In this document: positions 37,226 through 47,014 of the stretch, piece after piece | How the letters are laid out: each line of letters starts with the position of its first letter | Position numbering within the stretch: position 1 is the first letter of the stretch | Source of the DNA: an uncultured Neomegalonema sp. | GTDB lineage: Bacteria > Pseudomonadota > Alphaproteobacteria > Rhodobacterales > Rhodobacteraceae | DNA length: 50,517 nt | Assembly (NCBI GenBank): GCA_937928005.1 | Contig: CALFVD010000058.1 | Location: forward strand, 1-50,517 | Direction of reading: 5' to 3' | Made by a program: the position numbers and the translations under genes | Notes under the pieces: model-generated | Told to the model about the DNA's origin: nothing | What the model saw: the letters and a program-made list of their open reading frames with translations, nothing else | Databases searched by the model: none

Positions 37226-37636
37226 ATGACACGCACAAATATCTCGACCGGCAGCGCGCTGGAGGAAAAATACGGCTACTCGCGCGCGGTGCGCGTAGGC
37301 AATGTCATCAAGGTAGCGGGCACCTGCGCCAGCGATGGTGAAGGCGGTGTTGCGGGCGTGGGCGATGTGGGGGCGCAGATTGCGCGCTGCTACGAGATCA
37401 TCGCTTCGGCGCTGGAGGGTGCTGGCGCATCTTTGGGCGATATCGTCATGAACCGCGTTTACCTGACCAATATCGACGATGCTCCGGCGGCGGGTGAAGC
37501 CCATGGCGCAATCTTCGGCGAGGTTCGCCCCGCATGCACGATGATGGCCATCGGCGGTCTGGTGCATCCTGATTTCCTCGTGGAGATCGAATGTGAAGCG
37601 GTGATTTCCGATGATGCGGATGCGACCACGCATTAG
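37226..37636 (+). CDS. RidA family protein
   Basis: A 136-residue RidA/YjgF/UK114-fold protein. RidA enzymes hydrolyse reactive enamines/imines released by PLP enzymes. The pattern GYSRAVRVGNVIKVAGTCA and the C-terminal RPACTMMAIGGLVHPDFLVEIECEAV (shown in part) match, though the canonical catalytic Arg in 'R.c....L' is replaced in this subgroup by the PACTMM segment. AAAGGATC precedes the ATG at 37226. Its stop codon touches the half-copy palindrome. The racemase gene follows after 58 bp. Confidence 0.85.
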   Translation: MTRTNISTGSALEEKYGYSRAVRVGNVIKVAGTCASDGEGGVAGVGDVGAQIARCYEIIASALEGAGASLGDIVMNRVYLTNIDDAPAAGEAHGAIFGEVRPACTMMAIGGLVHPDFLVEIECEAVISDDADATTH

Positions 37637-37674
37637 CGCGAAACATGGCTCAGATTTATCGCAAACGACTGTAA
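37636..37674 (+). repeat. Dispersed palindromic repeat, half copy C
   Basis: GCGCGAAACATGGCTCAGAT and the following TTATCGCAAACGACTGTAA match the right half of the other copies almost base for base. The left half is absent; the element starts at the last base of the ridA-family stop codon. Confidence 0.85.
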
Positions 37675-37694
37675 GTGTCGGAAAGGGTCATGCC

Positions 37695-38438
37695 ATGAAA
37701 AAGATCGGCCTTCTGGGCGGCATGGCGTGGCCTTCGACCATCGATTACTACCGAGCGATATGCACGGGTGCGAATGCGCATTTTCGTGAACGAGGGCATG
37801 GATTACCTTTGCCTGTGCCGCGTATCACCATTGATTCGATCAATATCGCTGAAACCCGCGCTCTACGGGGGTGTGAGGGTGATGAGGCGAGTTGGGCGGC
37901 ATTTGATGCCATGTTGCGTGGTGTCTTTATGCGGCTGAAAGTGGCCGATTGCGAGATTGCGGCAATGGCGAGCAATACGCCCCATGCGCGTCTTCACGCC
38001 ATTCGGGACGATGTGGACATCCCGATAATCAGCATTCTGGACGAGACGGCGAAAGCCGCCGCAAACGCTGGCGCGGCCCGTGCGTTGGTGTTGGGGACAA
38101 GCGTGACGATGCAAGGCGGGCATTATCCGGCGGCTCTTGCCGCACAGGGAGTGGAGGCGCTGCCCCGACCCGGCGAAGCAGAAATCGAGGGAATGCAGCG
38201 ACTGATCGATACCGATTTCCATGAGGGGGCAACCGAGATGGGGTGTCGTGTCCTACTCGATACCTGCGCGCGGCTTGGGGGCGGGGCATCGGATACGGTT
38301 GTGCTGCTGGCTTGTACCGAATTGCCGCTGGCCTTCGCCGACCATGCCGACGATCCGGTATTCGAGGCGGAAGGGTTCAAGTTCGTGAATACGGCGGCGG
38401 CCCATGTGCGCGGTATTCTCGCGGCATCGCTGGCGTGA
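37695..38438 (+). CDS. Aspartate/glutamate racemase family protein
   Basis: A 247-residue Asp/Glu racemase-fold enzyme: MKKIGLLGGMAWPSTIDYYR at the start, MASNTPHARLH at the first catalytic position and LLACTELPLAF at the second. The second catalytic Cys is present, but the first is Ser (ASNT), as in YgeA-like relatives with a Thr there, so it may racemise atypical substrates. AAAGGG lies 8 nt upstream of the ATG at 37695. Its stop overlaps the GTG start of the next gene (GTGA). Confidence 0.85.
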   Translation: MKKIGLLGGMAWPSTIDYYRAICTGANAHFRERGHGLPLPVPRITIDSINIAETRALRGCEGDEASWAAFDAMLRGVFMRLKVADCEIAAMASNTPHARLHAIRDDVDIPIISILDETAKAAANAGAARALVLGTSVTMQGGHYPAALAAQGVEALPRPGEAEIEGMQRLIDTDFHEGATEMGCRVLLDTCARLGGGASDTVVLLACTELPLAFADHADDPVFEAEGFKFVNTAAAHVRGILAASLA

Positions 38439-39649
38439 CGATATCATCGCGTAGCCCCATCGGGTTCGCCGAATTCGTCGCGCTGATGGCGGCATTGATT
38501 GCCATGGTCGCAATGTCCATCGACGTGATCTTGCCCGCGCTGGCGGCTATTAGCAGTGATTTGGCGGCGGATGATGCAAATGATCGGCAATTGGCCGTGA
38601 CGATGTTTATCCTCGGCATGGCTTTTTCACAGATTGTGTATGGGCCGCTATCAGATAGTTTCGGGCGGCGTAATGCGGTGTTTCTGGGCTTGGGCATCTA
38701 CCTTGCCGGGACCGCGCTTTGCCTCATGGCTGAAAGTTTGTCGGTGCTGATTGCCGGGCGGATCATTCAGGGTGTGGGGGCGGCGGGTCCGCGCATTATC
38801 GCCAATGCGATCATCCGAGACCGCTATTCGGGCAGGCCGATGGCACGGGTCACATCGTTGACGATGACCGTATTTATTATCGTGCCGGTCTTCGCGCCAT
38901 TGCTAGGGCAAGGGATATTGACCGTGGCACCGTGGCGCGGGATCTTCTGGTGTCTGGCCTTCTTTGCGTTAGCGGTACTTCTCTGGGCGGCGACACGGTT
39001 GGAGGAGACGTTGCCGGAGGACAAGCGCCGTCCGTTTCGGCTGGGGCCGATCATGGCTGCGCTACGCATGGTGTTGGGTAATCGGCTGGCGGTGGGCTGT
39101 ACATTGGTGATGAGCCTCACGTTTTCGGCGTTTTTAGCCTTTCTCAGTTCCTCGCAACAGATTTTGGGCGAGGCTTATGGTTTGGGCGAATGGTTTCCGC
39201 TGGCATTCAGCTCAATTGCATTGGTGATCGGATGTGCATCGGCGGCGAATGCGGCTTTGGTAATCCGGTACGGGATGCAGCGGTTGTCGACTATCGGTAT
39301 CGTGTCGGTAGCGGTGATCTCACTCACGTATGCGCTGTGGTCAATCACACTTGGAATGCCGCCATTATGGGCGACGATGCTCTGGTTGGCGGTATCGATG
39401 GGCAGTATCGGCATCGTCTCTGGCAATCTTAACGCGATGGCGATGGAACCGCTTGGCGCAGTCGCGGGGGTTGCGGCGGGCGCTATCGGAACGGTAAGTT
39501 CGCTGGTCTCCGCAATGTTGGCGACAATAATTGCGCGGCAATATGATGGGACGGCATTGCCGATTGCGTTGGGATTTTTGGCCTGCTCATTAGTATCATT
39601 GGTGATTCTAAGCTGGGCAACGCGCGACCGGGTGAGGCGAGTGAAATGA
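38435..39649 (+). CDS. Bcr/CflA family multidrug efflux MFS transporter
   Basis: A 404-residue transporter with 12 predicted helices. The first loop has YGPLSDSFGRRNAVFLG, the MFS motif A of the Bcr/CflA group, and helix 1 reads MAALIAMVAMSIDVILPALA, typical of that group. The start is a GTG at 38435 overlapping the racemase stop by 4 bp; no ATG fits. Its TGA overlaps the next ATG (ATGA). Likely exports a small molecule or drug; substrate unknown. Confidence 0.85.
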   Translation: MTISSRSPIGFAEFVALMAALIAMVAMSIDVILPALAAISSDLAADDANDRQLAVTMFILGMAFSQIVYGPLSDSFGRRNAVFLGLGIYLAGTALCLMAESLSVLIAGRIIQGVGAAGPRIIANAIIRDRYSGRPMARVTSLTMTVFIIVPVFAPLLGQGILTVAPWRGIFWCLAFFALAVLLWAATRLEETLPEDKRRPFRLGPIMAALRMVLGNRLAVGCTLVMSLTFSAFLAFLSSSQQILGEAYGLGEWFPLAFSSIALVIGCASAANAALVIRYGMQRLSTIGIVSVAVISLTYALWSITLGMPPLWATMLWLAVSMGSIGIVSGNLNAMAMEPLGAVAGVAAGAIGTVSSLVSAMLATIIARQYDGTALPIALGFLACSLVSLVILSWATRDRVRRVK

Positions 39650-40335
39650 CTGCGCCGATTTCTATCGTGATACCGACATTAAATGCGGTGGCGTCCATTG
39701 GGCCGACGCTAGGGGCGCTGGTGCCGGGGGTTGGGGATGGGCTGGTACGAGAAGTTATCCTCGCGGATGGCGGCTCTGGCGACGATATCGCCGTGGTGGC
39801 CGAGGAATGTGGGGCTACGCTCGTTCCCTGTGAATCAGGGCGGGGTAATCAGTTATGTATGGGGGCAAAGGCTGCACGAGGGGATTGGTTGCTGTTCCTT
39901 CATGCTGATACGATCTTACCGATTGGGTGGGGCGACGTGGTATCCCATCATATCGAGCGGCACGGCGGTAAGGCGGGGTGGTTCCGGCTGGGTTTCGACA
40001 GCGAGCGGCAATACGCGCGATGGACGGAAGGCTGGGCCAATATCCGCTCACGCTGGGTGGCGTTGCCCTATGGTGATCAGGGGTTGTTGATCTCGCGACG
40101 GCTCTATGACGAGATCGGTGGATATGATGAGATGCCATTGATGGAGGATGTCGCATTAGCGCGGAAGCTAGGGCGCAGGCGGCTACGATGTCTAGGGCCG
40201 AGCGTTATGACCGCCGCCGATAAATACGAGCGGGAAGGCTACTGGAAACGAGGATGGCGCAATTGGGGCTGTCTGGGGCTTTACTTTATGGGCGTTTCGC
40301 CGGACAAAATTGCAGGGATATACCGCAAGAAATAG
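39646..40335 (+). CDS. TIGR04283 family glycosyltransferase (arsenosugar-type)
   Basis: A 229-residue GT-A-fold glycosyltransferase of family 2: SIVIPTLNAVASIGPTL at the start, ILADGGSGDD, then GRGNQLCMGAKAARGDWLLF and FLHADTILP containing the D-x-D-like metal site. These match the TIGR04283 family, which is named for arsenosugar biosynthesis gene neighbourhoods. It overlaps the MFS gene by 4 bp; a class II aldolase gene follows after 9 bp, then a TIGR04282 glycosyltransferase. The radical-SAM arsenosugar enzyme is not present. Confidence 0.82.
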   Translation: MTAPISIVIPTLNAVASIGPTLGALVPGVGDGLVREVILADGGSGDDIAVVAEECGATLVPCESGRGNQLCMGAKAARGDWLLFLHADTILPIGWGDVVSHHIERHGGKAGWFRLGFDSERQYARWTEGWANIRSRWVALPYGDQGLLISRRLYDEIGGYDEMPLMEDVALARKLGRRRLRCLGPSVMTAADKYEREGYWKRGWRNWGCLGLYFMGVSPDKIAGIYRKK

Positions 40336-40344
40336 GAGGCCGAT

Positions 40345-41118
40345 ATGGCACTCGACGCAGCCGCACCCGCCGCACTCGACCACAATGCGCCTTTTACCGA
40401 GGAGCGCCGTGATCTTGCCGCCGCCTTTCGCTGGGCCGCGCGGTATAACTGGCACGAGGCGGTGGCAAACCATTTCAGCCTTGCGGTATCGCAGGATGGC
40501 AGTCAGTTCCTGTGTAATCCATGTAACCGGCATTTCAGCCTGATGAAGGCATCCGAATTGCTGATGATCGACGCGAATGATCCATTAACAATGGAAGGGC
40601 CAAACGCGCCTGATCCAACGACATGGGGGCTACATGGGGCACTACACCGCCGCGTGCCGCACGCGCGCTGTGCCATGCACGTCCATTCCAAATATGCGAC
40701 GGTTTTGGCTTGTCTGGAAGATCCAAAACTGCCACCCATTGATCAGAATTCGGCGATGTTTTTCAACCGCGTAGTGATCGACACGAATTACGGTGGATTG
40801 GCCTTTGAGGAGGAAGGCGAACGATGCGCCGCGCTATTCTCTGACCCACGCTGTAAGGTGATGGTCATGGGCAATCATGGCATTATGGTGATTGGCGAGA
40901 CGGTCGCGGAAACTTTCGACCGGCTCTATTATTTCGAGCGAGCGGCGGAAAATTACGTGACCGCGCTGATGACCGGGCGACCTTTAAGTGTGCTATCCGA
41001 CAAAGTGGCCGAAAGCGTAGCGCGCGGGATCGACGAATACCCGGTCGAACAATCGGATAACCACCTACGCGAATTGCGCGAAATTCTCGACAAAGAAGGC
41101 GACGGCTACGCTACGTGA
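40345..41118 (+). CDS. Class II aldolase/adducin family protein
   Basis: A 257-residue class II aldolase-fold protein. The zinc-binding histidines are visible in AMHVHSKYATVL (H-x-H) and GNHGIMVIG. FRWAARYNWHEAVANHFSL is the family N-terminal signature (normally with 'N.SGNiS'). It has a perfect AGGAGG upstream of the ATG. Its stop overlaps the next gene's GTG by 4 bp. Family members split sugar phosphates or act as decarboxylases; the substrate here is unclear. Confidence 0.85.
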   Translation: MALDAAAPAALDHNAPFTEERRDLAAAFRWAARYNWHEAVANHFSLAVSQDGSQFLCNPCNRHFSLMKASELLMIDANDPLTMEGPNAPDPTTWGLHGALHRRVPHARCAMHVHSKYATVLACLEDPKLPPIDQNSAMFFNRVVIDTNYGGLAFEEEGERCAALFSDPRCKVMVMGNHGIMVIGETVAETFDRLYYFERAAENYVTALMTGRPLSVLSDKVAESVARGIDEYPVEQSDNHLRELREILDKEGDGYAT

Positions 41119-41750
41119 CTCGCACGCTTCTCATTTTCGTCAAGGAGCCGATGCCGGGGCGGGTGAAGACCCGGCTTGGGCGTGGCATTGGGCTGGTTGC
41201 GTCCGCGCGGTGGTTTCGGGTCCAGTCAGGGCGCTTGATCCGGCGGCTAGGTGGGGATGCGCGGTGGCAGACGGTGTTGGCGGTATCGCCGGACATGGCG
41301 GGTTTGTCGAGCCGGGTTTGGCCCGCACATCTGCCGCGTTGGGCACAGGGGCGGGGTGATCTGGGGGATCGGATGGCGCGGGCATTCCGGGCGATGCCTC
41401 CCGGCCCGGTTGTGGTCGTGGGGGCTGATATTCCGGGGATCACGGCGGCGCATATCGAAGGGGCTTTTCGTGCGCTGGGCGATGCCGATGCGGTGTTCGG
41501 GCCTGCGGATGACGGGGGGTACTGGTTGGTGGGGCTGAAGGGCGTCAAACCCGTGCCATATGGATTCATGCAAGGCGTGCGTTGGTCGACGGATGACACG
41601 CTCGCTGATACGCTTGCCACATTGCCAAATGACTGGCGCGTGGCGCGGCTTGGCGTGCTGAACGATGTGGACACGGTCGATGACCTGCGCGAGCATGAGG
41701 CAACTCGTGGCCCCATTTCCACTCTTGCGCCCCCCGGCCCTCTGCTCTAA
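41115..41750 (+). CDS. TIGR04282 family glycosyltransferase (DUF2064)
   Basis: A 211-residue protein with MTRTLLIFVKEPMPGRVKTR at the N-terminus, then GDLGDRMARAF, VVVVGADIPGIT and ADDGGYWLVGLKG, all diagnostic of the TIGR04282/DUF2064 GT-A-like family. It starts with GTG overlapping the aldolase stop (GTGA). The pair with the TIGR04283 gene is a known neighbourhood. ilvC follows after 42 bp. Confidence 0.85.
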   Translation: MTRTLLIFVKEPMPGRVKTRLGRGIGLVASARWFRVQSGRLIRRLGGDARWQTVLAVSPDMAGLSSRVWPAHLPRWAQGRGDLGDRMARAFRAMPPGPVVVVGADIPGITAAHIEGAFRALGDADAVFGPADDGGYWLVGLKGVKPVPYGFMQGVRWSTDDTLADTLATLPNDWRVARLGVLNDVDTVDDLREHEATRGPISTLAPPGPLL

Positions 41751-42815
<1,065 letters not shown>

Positions 42816-42905
42816 TCGCTTTTTCCATAGCGACTGAGAAGAACCCCCGGCGCTGCGCCTAATTGCGCGCCAGGTCAAATTTCGATTTTCTTGAAGTTTT
42901 ATCCA

Positions 42906-43052
42906 GTAATATCCCATACATGAATCATGGGGTTGCTGCTCCCCTTGAGAGTTTGGAAGCTCTCTGGTGTTTAGGCCGAAAGGAGAGCAGCGATGGGATA
43001 TTACGTTGGACTGGATGTGAGTCTCAAGACGACGGCGATCTGCGTCGTCTGA
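42906..43052 (+). mobile_element. IS110-family element, 5'-end remnant
   Basis: The segment holds the leader and first codons of an IS110-family transposase. The leader contains GGGG-TTGCTGCT-CCCC (42929-42944) and GAGAG-TTTGGAAG-CTCTC (42947-42964), two hairpins with 8-nt loops, then GGCCGAAAGGAGAGCAGCG before the ATG. A 12-bp perfect inverted repeat (GTAATATCCCAT at 42906-42917, ATGGGATATTAC at 42993-43004) encloses both. Everything past codon 19 is missing. IS110 elements carry a guide ('bridge') RNA in this leader region, so part of one may survive here. The left boundary is uncertain. Confidence 0.6.
42993..43052 (+). pseudogene. IS110-family transposase, first 19 codons
   Basis: MGYYVGLDVSLKTTAICVV followed by TGA. 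This is the canonical start of IS110/IS1328-type transposases (RuvC-like first Asp in GLDVSLKTT). The rest of the gene is gone; the next gene's stop is only 14 bp away. A GGAGAGC ribosome-binding site remains. Confidence 0.85.
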
Positions 43053-43066
43053 GCAGTGCGAAACAA

Positions 43067-44371
43067 CTACCCGCGCCATACTTTTCTTTTTGTATCGCGG
43101 AAGCGACCTCGCGTATCGAGGAGCAATGGTGCATGGCTTTCGATCATCGCGTAATCGAAAGCTGAGTGATCCGTCAGTACAACTACCGCGTCATTCGATG
43201 CTAAAACCTCTGGCGTCACCTCCACGGAGCGCAGGTCAAAGGTGTGACGGCGCATAGGTGGGAAGCTGGGAACATGTGGATCACTATAGCTGAGATTCGC
43301 GCCCCACTCGCGCAACCGTTCCATCACCTCGATAGCGGGGCTTTCGCGCACGTCGCCGACGTCACGTTTGTAGGCAATGCCAAGGCATAGTACCTTTGCG
43401 CCGCTGAGGGCGCGGCCTTTAGCGTTTAACGCCTTGATCAGCCGATCGACCACATAATCAGGCATCCCAGCGTTGATTTCGCCTGCAAGCTCGATGAACC
43501 GCGTATGCACGCCGTATTCACGGGCCTTCCATGTCAGGTAGAACGGATCGACGGGGATGCAGTGGCCACCGATACCGGGGCCGGGCCAATAGGGCGTGAA
43601 GCCGAAGGGCTTGGTTGCCGCTGCCTCTATCACCTCGAAGATATCGATGCCCATGCGTTCACAAGCAATTTTCATCTCGTTGACGAGGCCGATATTGACG
43701 GCGCGATGGATGTTTTCGAGTAATTTGACCATCTCAGCGGTGCGGGTGCCCGACACCTCAACCACATGCTCGATGAAGACGCCATAAAGCGCAGCGCCGA
43801 CCTCAAGGCAAGCGGGAGTGGAGCCGCCGACGACCTTGGGGATCGTTACAGTCGAGTGACGTACATTGCCGGGGTCTTCGCGTTCGGGAGAATAGACGAG
43901 GAAGATATCTTCGCCGATGGTCAGGCCGCGCGCTTCTATAACGGGGCGCAGGCGTTCCTCGGTCGTGCCGGGCCATGTAGTTGATTCGAGCGCGATCATC
44001 TGGCCGGGGCGTAGGTACGGTGCAAGCGCCGCCATGGTCGCCTCGACATATGATAAATCAGGCTCGCGGTGCTCATCGAGCGGGGTGGGGACGCAGATGA
44101 GCAGCGCATCGCAGTCGGCTACGCGGGCATAATCGAGGGTTGCGTCGAAACCGCCCGCATAGAGCGCCGCGACCTCCGCGCCATCCATATGCGCCAGCGG
44201 GCTTTCATGGCGGTCAAGCTGCGCGATGCGCTCTGGCAAGACGTCGAAGCCTGTGACAGGCAAACCCGCCTCCACGATGCCTTTCGCCAATGGAATGCCG
44301 ACATAGCCGAGACCGATGACTCCAACCCGAGCGGTACGGTCGGCGATGCGCGTAAGGAGGGATGTTTTCAT
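43067..44371 (-). CDS. UDP-N-acetyl-D-glucosamine 6-dehydrogenase-like nucleotide sugar dehydrogenase (WbpA type)
   Basis: A 434-residue dehydrogenase oxidising a UDP-sugar to the uronic acid for surface polysaccharide. The Rossmann motif is GVIGLGYVGIPLA, the catalytic Cys is in PGIGGHCIPVDPFYL, and the C-terminal NAD-binding domain has LGIAYKRDVGDVRESPA. GGHCIPVDPFYLTWKA points to WbpA/TviB-like UDP-GlcNAc or UDP-HexNAc substrates rather than UDP-glucose. The ATG at 44371 (MKTSLLTRIAD) fits the domain; upstream residues in the long open frame do not. Divergent from the TPR-membrane gene. Confidence 0.85.
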   Translation of the reverse strand: MKTSLLTRIADRTARVGVIGLGYVGIPLAKGIVEAGLPVTGFDVLPERIAQLDRHESPLAHMDGAEVAALYAGGFDATLDYARVADCDALLICVPTPLDEHREPDLSYVEATMAALAPYLRPGQMIALESTTWPGTTEERLRPVIEARGLTIGEDIFLVYSPEREDPGNVRHSTVTIPKVVGGSTPACLEVGAALYGVFIEHVVEVSGTRTAEMVKLLENIHRAVNIGLVNEMKIACERMGIDIFEVIEAAATKPFGFTPYWPGPGIGGHCIPVDPFYLTWKAREYGVHTRFIELAGEINAGMPDYVVDRLIKALNAKGRALSGAKVLCLGIAYKRDVGDVRESPAIEVMERLREWGANLSYSDPHVPSFPPMRRHTFDLRSVEVTPEVLASNDAVVVLTDHSAFDYAMIESHAPLLLDTRGRFRDTKRKVWRG

Positions 44372-44464
44372 GGCGAGATGATAGAGTATAGCGGGGCGAT
44401 TTGCACCAATACTGTAATCTGTTTCGCGAACGATCACTTGATGTAGATGTTTGCTGCATAACCT

Positions 44465-45424
44465 ATGGCAATGACCGCTCTCGTCAGGACAGTTTACGCC
44501 TATATGAACGCCGGGAATATGCCGGCTGCAAAGGCGATGATCGACCGGATCATGCGGCAGGAACCGGACAATCATGAAGCACATGTGCTGCTGATCGACT
44601 ACGAGTTGAAGCTTGGCAATTACAAGACGATGGCAAGGCTTTGCAGAAGCAGCCTTAGCCTTTGGCCCGACAATGCCGATATTCGTTCGAGATATATCCT
44701 GTCCCGAATGCGTTGTTGGTTCACTGCGTTTCGCCTTATCGAAATCCATAGACTCTGCAAAGAGTTCGAGCGCGACTTTCCCACACGCCGCATGGACCTA
44801 CTGACCTTGAAGGGTATCTGGGCCATTGCGATCAACAATCGATGGAGCGCGAGGCGGATACGCAACATAATCGCCGAGGAATACCCCGACAGTACGATGA
44901 CGACGACGTTTGATCGAATGATCGCCAAGCTAACGGATGACCTGAACCTGAAAGAGTCGGCGGCGATAGATGCACTGGGTCATAATCACAATGACGCCTC
45001 AGCCTATGCCGAACTGGCCTTCGTACAATTCGATCTATGCCGGTTTGCAGCTGCCCGGCGATCCGCGAAGGCGGCATTGGCGCTAGACCCGATGAATCGT
45101 AAGGCGTTGATGGTGTTGCGGCTTTCGTGGCTGGTCTGGTTTCCACCGTTTCTCATCTCGAATGTCTTCTTCGCCATCCCGATCCTCCTCAGGCGATGGA
45201 TATCAAGCCGACGCGACCGTTTTTTGGTCTGGGTTGCGATCATATTTGCGGCTATCACTGAGATGCCTGCCCTGATTGAACTGGCGATCATTGACAGCGC
45301 GCCCATAGCATCGATAATTTTCTGGGTCGGGGGCTATTTCTGTTGGGCGATCATCAAGAGCGTCGGCGAGGTTCGTTTTGGGCGCAAGAGCAAGGTCAAA
45401 GCGCTTCGCTTGTCGAAATATTGA
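44465..45424 (+). CDS. Hypothetical TPR-like protein with C-terminal membrane helices
   Basis: I do not recognise this 319-residue protein. The N-terminal 215 residues are helical with TPR-like repeats (for example residues 7-38, 40-72 and 180-213, the last reading AYAELAFVQFDLCRFAAARR). The C-terminal part has three hydrophobic helices (about 222-243, 252-271, 280-299) and a basic tail. It lies between a nucleotide-sugar dehydrogenase (divergent) and a phosphomannomutase (same strand, 90 bp later), which suggests a link to surface polysaccharide assembly, but that is inference. Confidence 0.7.
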   Translation: MAMTALVRTVYAYMNAGNMPAAKAMIDRIMRQEPDNHEAHVLLIDYELKLGNYKTMARLCRSSLSLWPDNADIRSRYILSRMRCWFTAFRLIEIHRLCKEFERDFPTRRMDLLTLKGIWAIAINNRWSARRIRNIIAEEYPDSTMTTTFDRMIAKLTDDLNLKESAAIDALGHNHNDASAYAELAFVQFDLCRFAAARRSAKAALALDPMNRKALMVLRLSWLVWFPPFLISNVFFAIPILLRRWISSRRDRFLVWVAIIFAAITEMPALIELAIIDSAPIASIIFWVGGYFCWAIIKSVGEVRFGRKSKVKALRLSKY

Positions 45425-45514
45425 CTTTTTACGTCGTAAGCGAAGCTATCGACCCAACGTAGGTCAAAGGTTAGATACTATGTACGCAAAAGATATCATC
45501 ATCGAAAGCATCCC

Positions 45515-47014
45515 ATGAGCCTTTTCCCAAAGCCACACACCACGATCACCGAGAATACGCCCGCATTCCTGTCGGAGCCGATGATAACGCCGACAGGTTT
45601 TCGCGAATACGATGCCCGCTGGCGTTTTCCGCAGGAAATCAATCTTGTGGGGATGCAGGCGGTCGGGGCGGCGCTGGGCACGATGCTGAAGGAATGGGAT
45701 AAGGCGCAATGCGTGGTTGGGTGCGATTATCGCTCCTATTCGCTGGATGTGAAACAGGCGCTGACACTCGGCTTGATGAGCGCGGGGTGCGAGGTGATTG
45801 ATATTGGCGTGGCGCTGTCGCCGGTGACGTATTTCGCGCAGTTCGATCTGGATGTACCCGCCTGTGCGATGGTCACGGCCAGCCATAATCCAAACGGCTG
45901 GACTGGGGTGAAGATCGGGGCGGATCGTCCGCTGACCTTTGGGCCGGATGAGATGGGGCGGCTTAAGGAAATCGCGATGGGTGGTATGGCGAAGGCTGCG
46001 CCGGGTGGCTCCTATCGCCGCGAAGAAGGGATGATCGAGCGATATCTCGATGATCTGGTTGGCGATACCAAGCTGTCTCGCAAGATGCGTGTTGTCTGCG
46101 CGACGGGCAACGGCACTGCCGGATTGACTGCGCCGAAGCTGTTGGAGCGGCTGGGGGCTGAGGTGATCCCGCTACATATCGAGCCGGATTACACCTTCCC
46201 GAACTACAATCCGAACCCCGAAGCGATGGAAATGCTACATTCGATGGCGGATGCGGTGAAGGAGCATGGGGCCGATTTTGCGCTGGGTTTTGACGGTGAC
46301 GGCGACCGCTGTGGCGTGGTCGATGACGAGGGCGAGGAGATTTTCGCCGACAAGGTGGGCGTTATGCTCACCCGTTCATGGGCCAAAGATTATCCGGGTG
46401 CTACCGTCGTGGCGGATGTGAAATCAACGGGCTTATTTGTCTCTGACCCTGTGTTGCAGGAAGCGGGCATTAAGGCCGATTACTGGCGCACGGGCCACAG
46501 CCACATGAAGCGCCGGGTCAAGGAACTGGGCGCGCTAGCGGGGTTTGAGAAATCGGGCCACTACTTCCTCGCGGGTGATCTGGGGCGCGGTTACGATTGC
46601 GGGATGGTCGTGGCGCGCGAAATCTGTTTGATGGTCGACCGTGCAGGTCAGAGTATGAGCGACCTGCGCAAGGCGCTGCCGCTGGTCTGGACGACGCCGA
46701 CCATGTCGCCGCATTGCCCCGATCTAGAAAAATATGAGGTGCTGGAACGCATCGTCGCGCATTTTCAAGATTTTGCAGCCAAGGGCGGCACCATCGCGGG
46801 CAAGAAGATCACAGACATTATCACGATCAACGGCGCACGGATGCAGCTTGAAGGCGGCGGCTGGGCGCTGGTACGGGCATCATCGAATACACCGAACCTC
46901 GTGGTTGTCTGCGAAAGCCCGGAATCGGATGCCGATATGCGCGCGATCTTTGCCGATGTGGATGCTTATCTCGATACAGTCCCTGAAGTTGGCGAGTATG
47001 ACCAGAAGATCTAA
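45515..47014 (+). CDS. Phosphomannomutase/phosphoglucomutase (ManB/AlgC-type)
   Basis: A 499-residue alpha-D-phosphohexomutase. The phosphoserine loop is TASHNPNGWTGVKIG, the Mg2+ loop is GFDGDGDRCGVVD, the sugar-specificity loop contains GFEKSGHYFLAGDLGRGYDCG, and the C-terminal domain ends with RASSNTPNLVVVCES. It supplies mannose-1-phosphate or glucose-1-phosphate for polysaccharide synthesis. The stop overlaps the convergent MFS gene's stop by 3 bp. Confidence 0.92.
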   Translation: MSLFPKPHTTITENTPAFLSEPMITPTGFREYDARWRFPQEINLVGMQAVGAALGTMLKEWDKAQCVVGCDYRSYSLDVKQALTLGLMSAGCEVIDIGVALSPVTYFAQFDLDVPACAMVTASHNPNGWTGVKIGADRPLTFGPDEMGRLKEIAMGGMAKAAPGGSYRREEGMIERYLDDLVGDTKLSRKMRVVCATGNGTAGLTAPKLLERLGAEVIPLHIEPDYTFPNYNPNPEAMEMLHSMADAVKEHGADFALGFDGDGDRCGVVDDEGEEIFADKVGVMLTRSWAKDYPGATVVADVKSTGLFVSDPVLQEAGIKADYWRTGHSHMKRRVKELGALAGFEKSGHYFLAGDLGRGYDCGMVVAREICLMVDRAGQSMSDLRKALPLVWTTPTMSPHCPDLEKYEVLERIVAHFQDFAAKGGTIAGKKITDIITINGARMQLEGGGWALVRASSNTPNLVVVCESPESDADMRAIFADVDAYLDTVPEVGEYDQKI

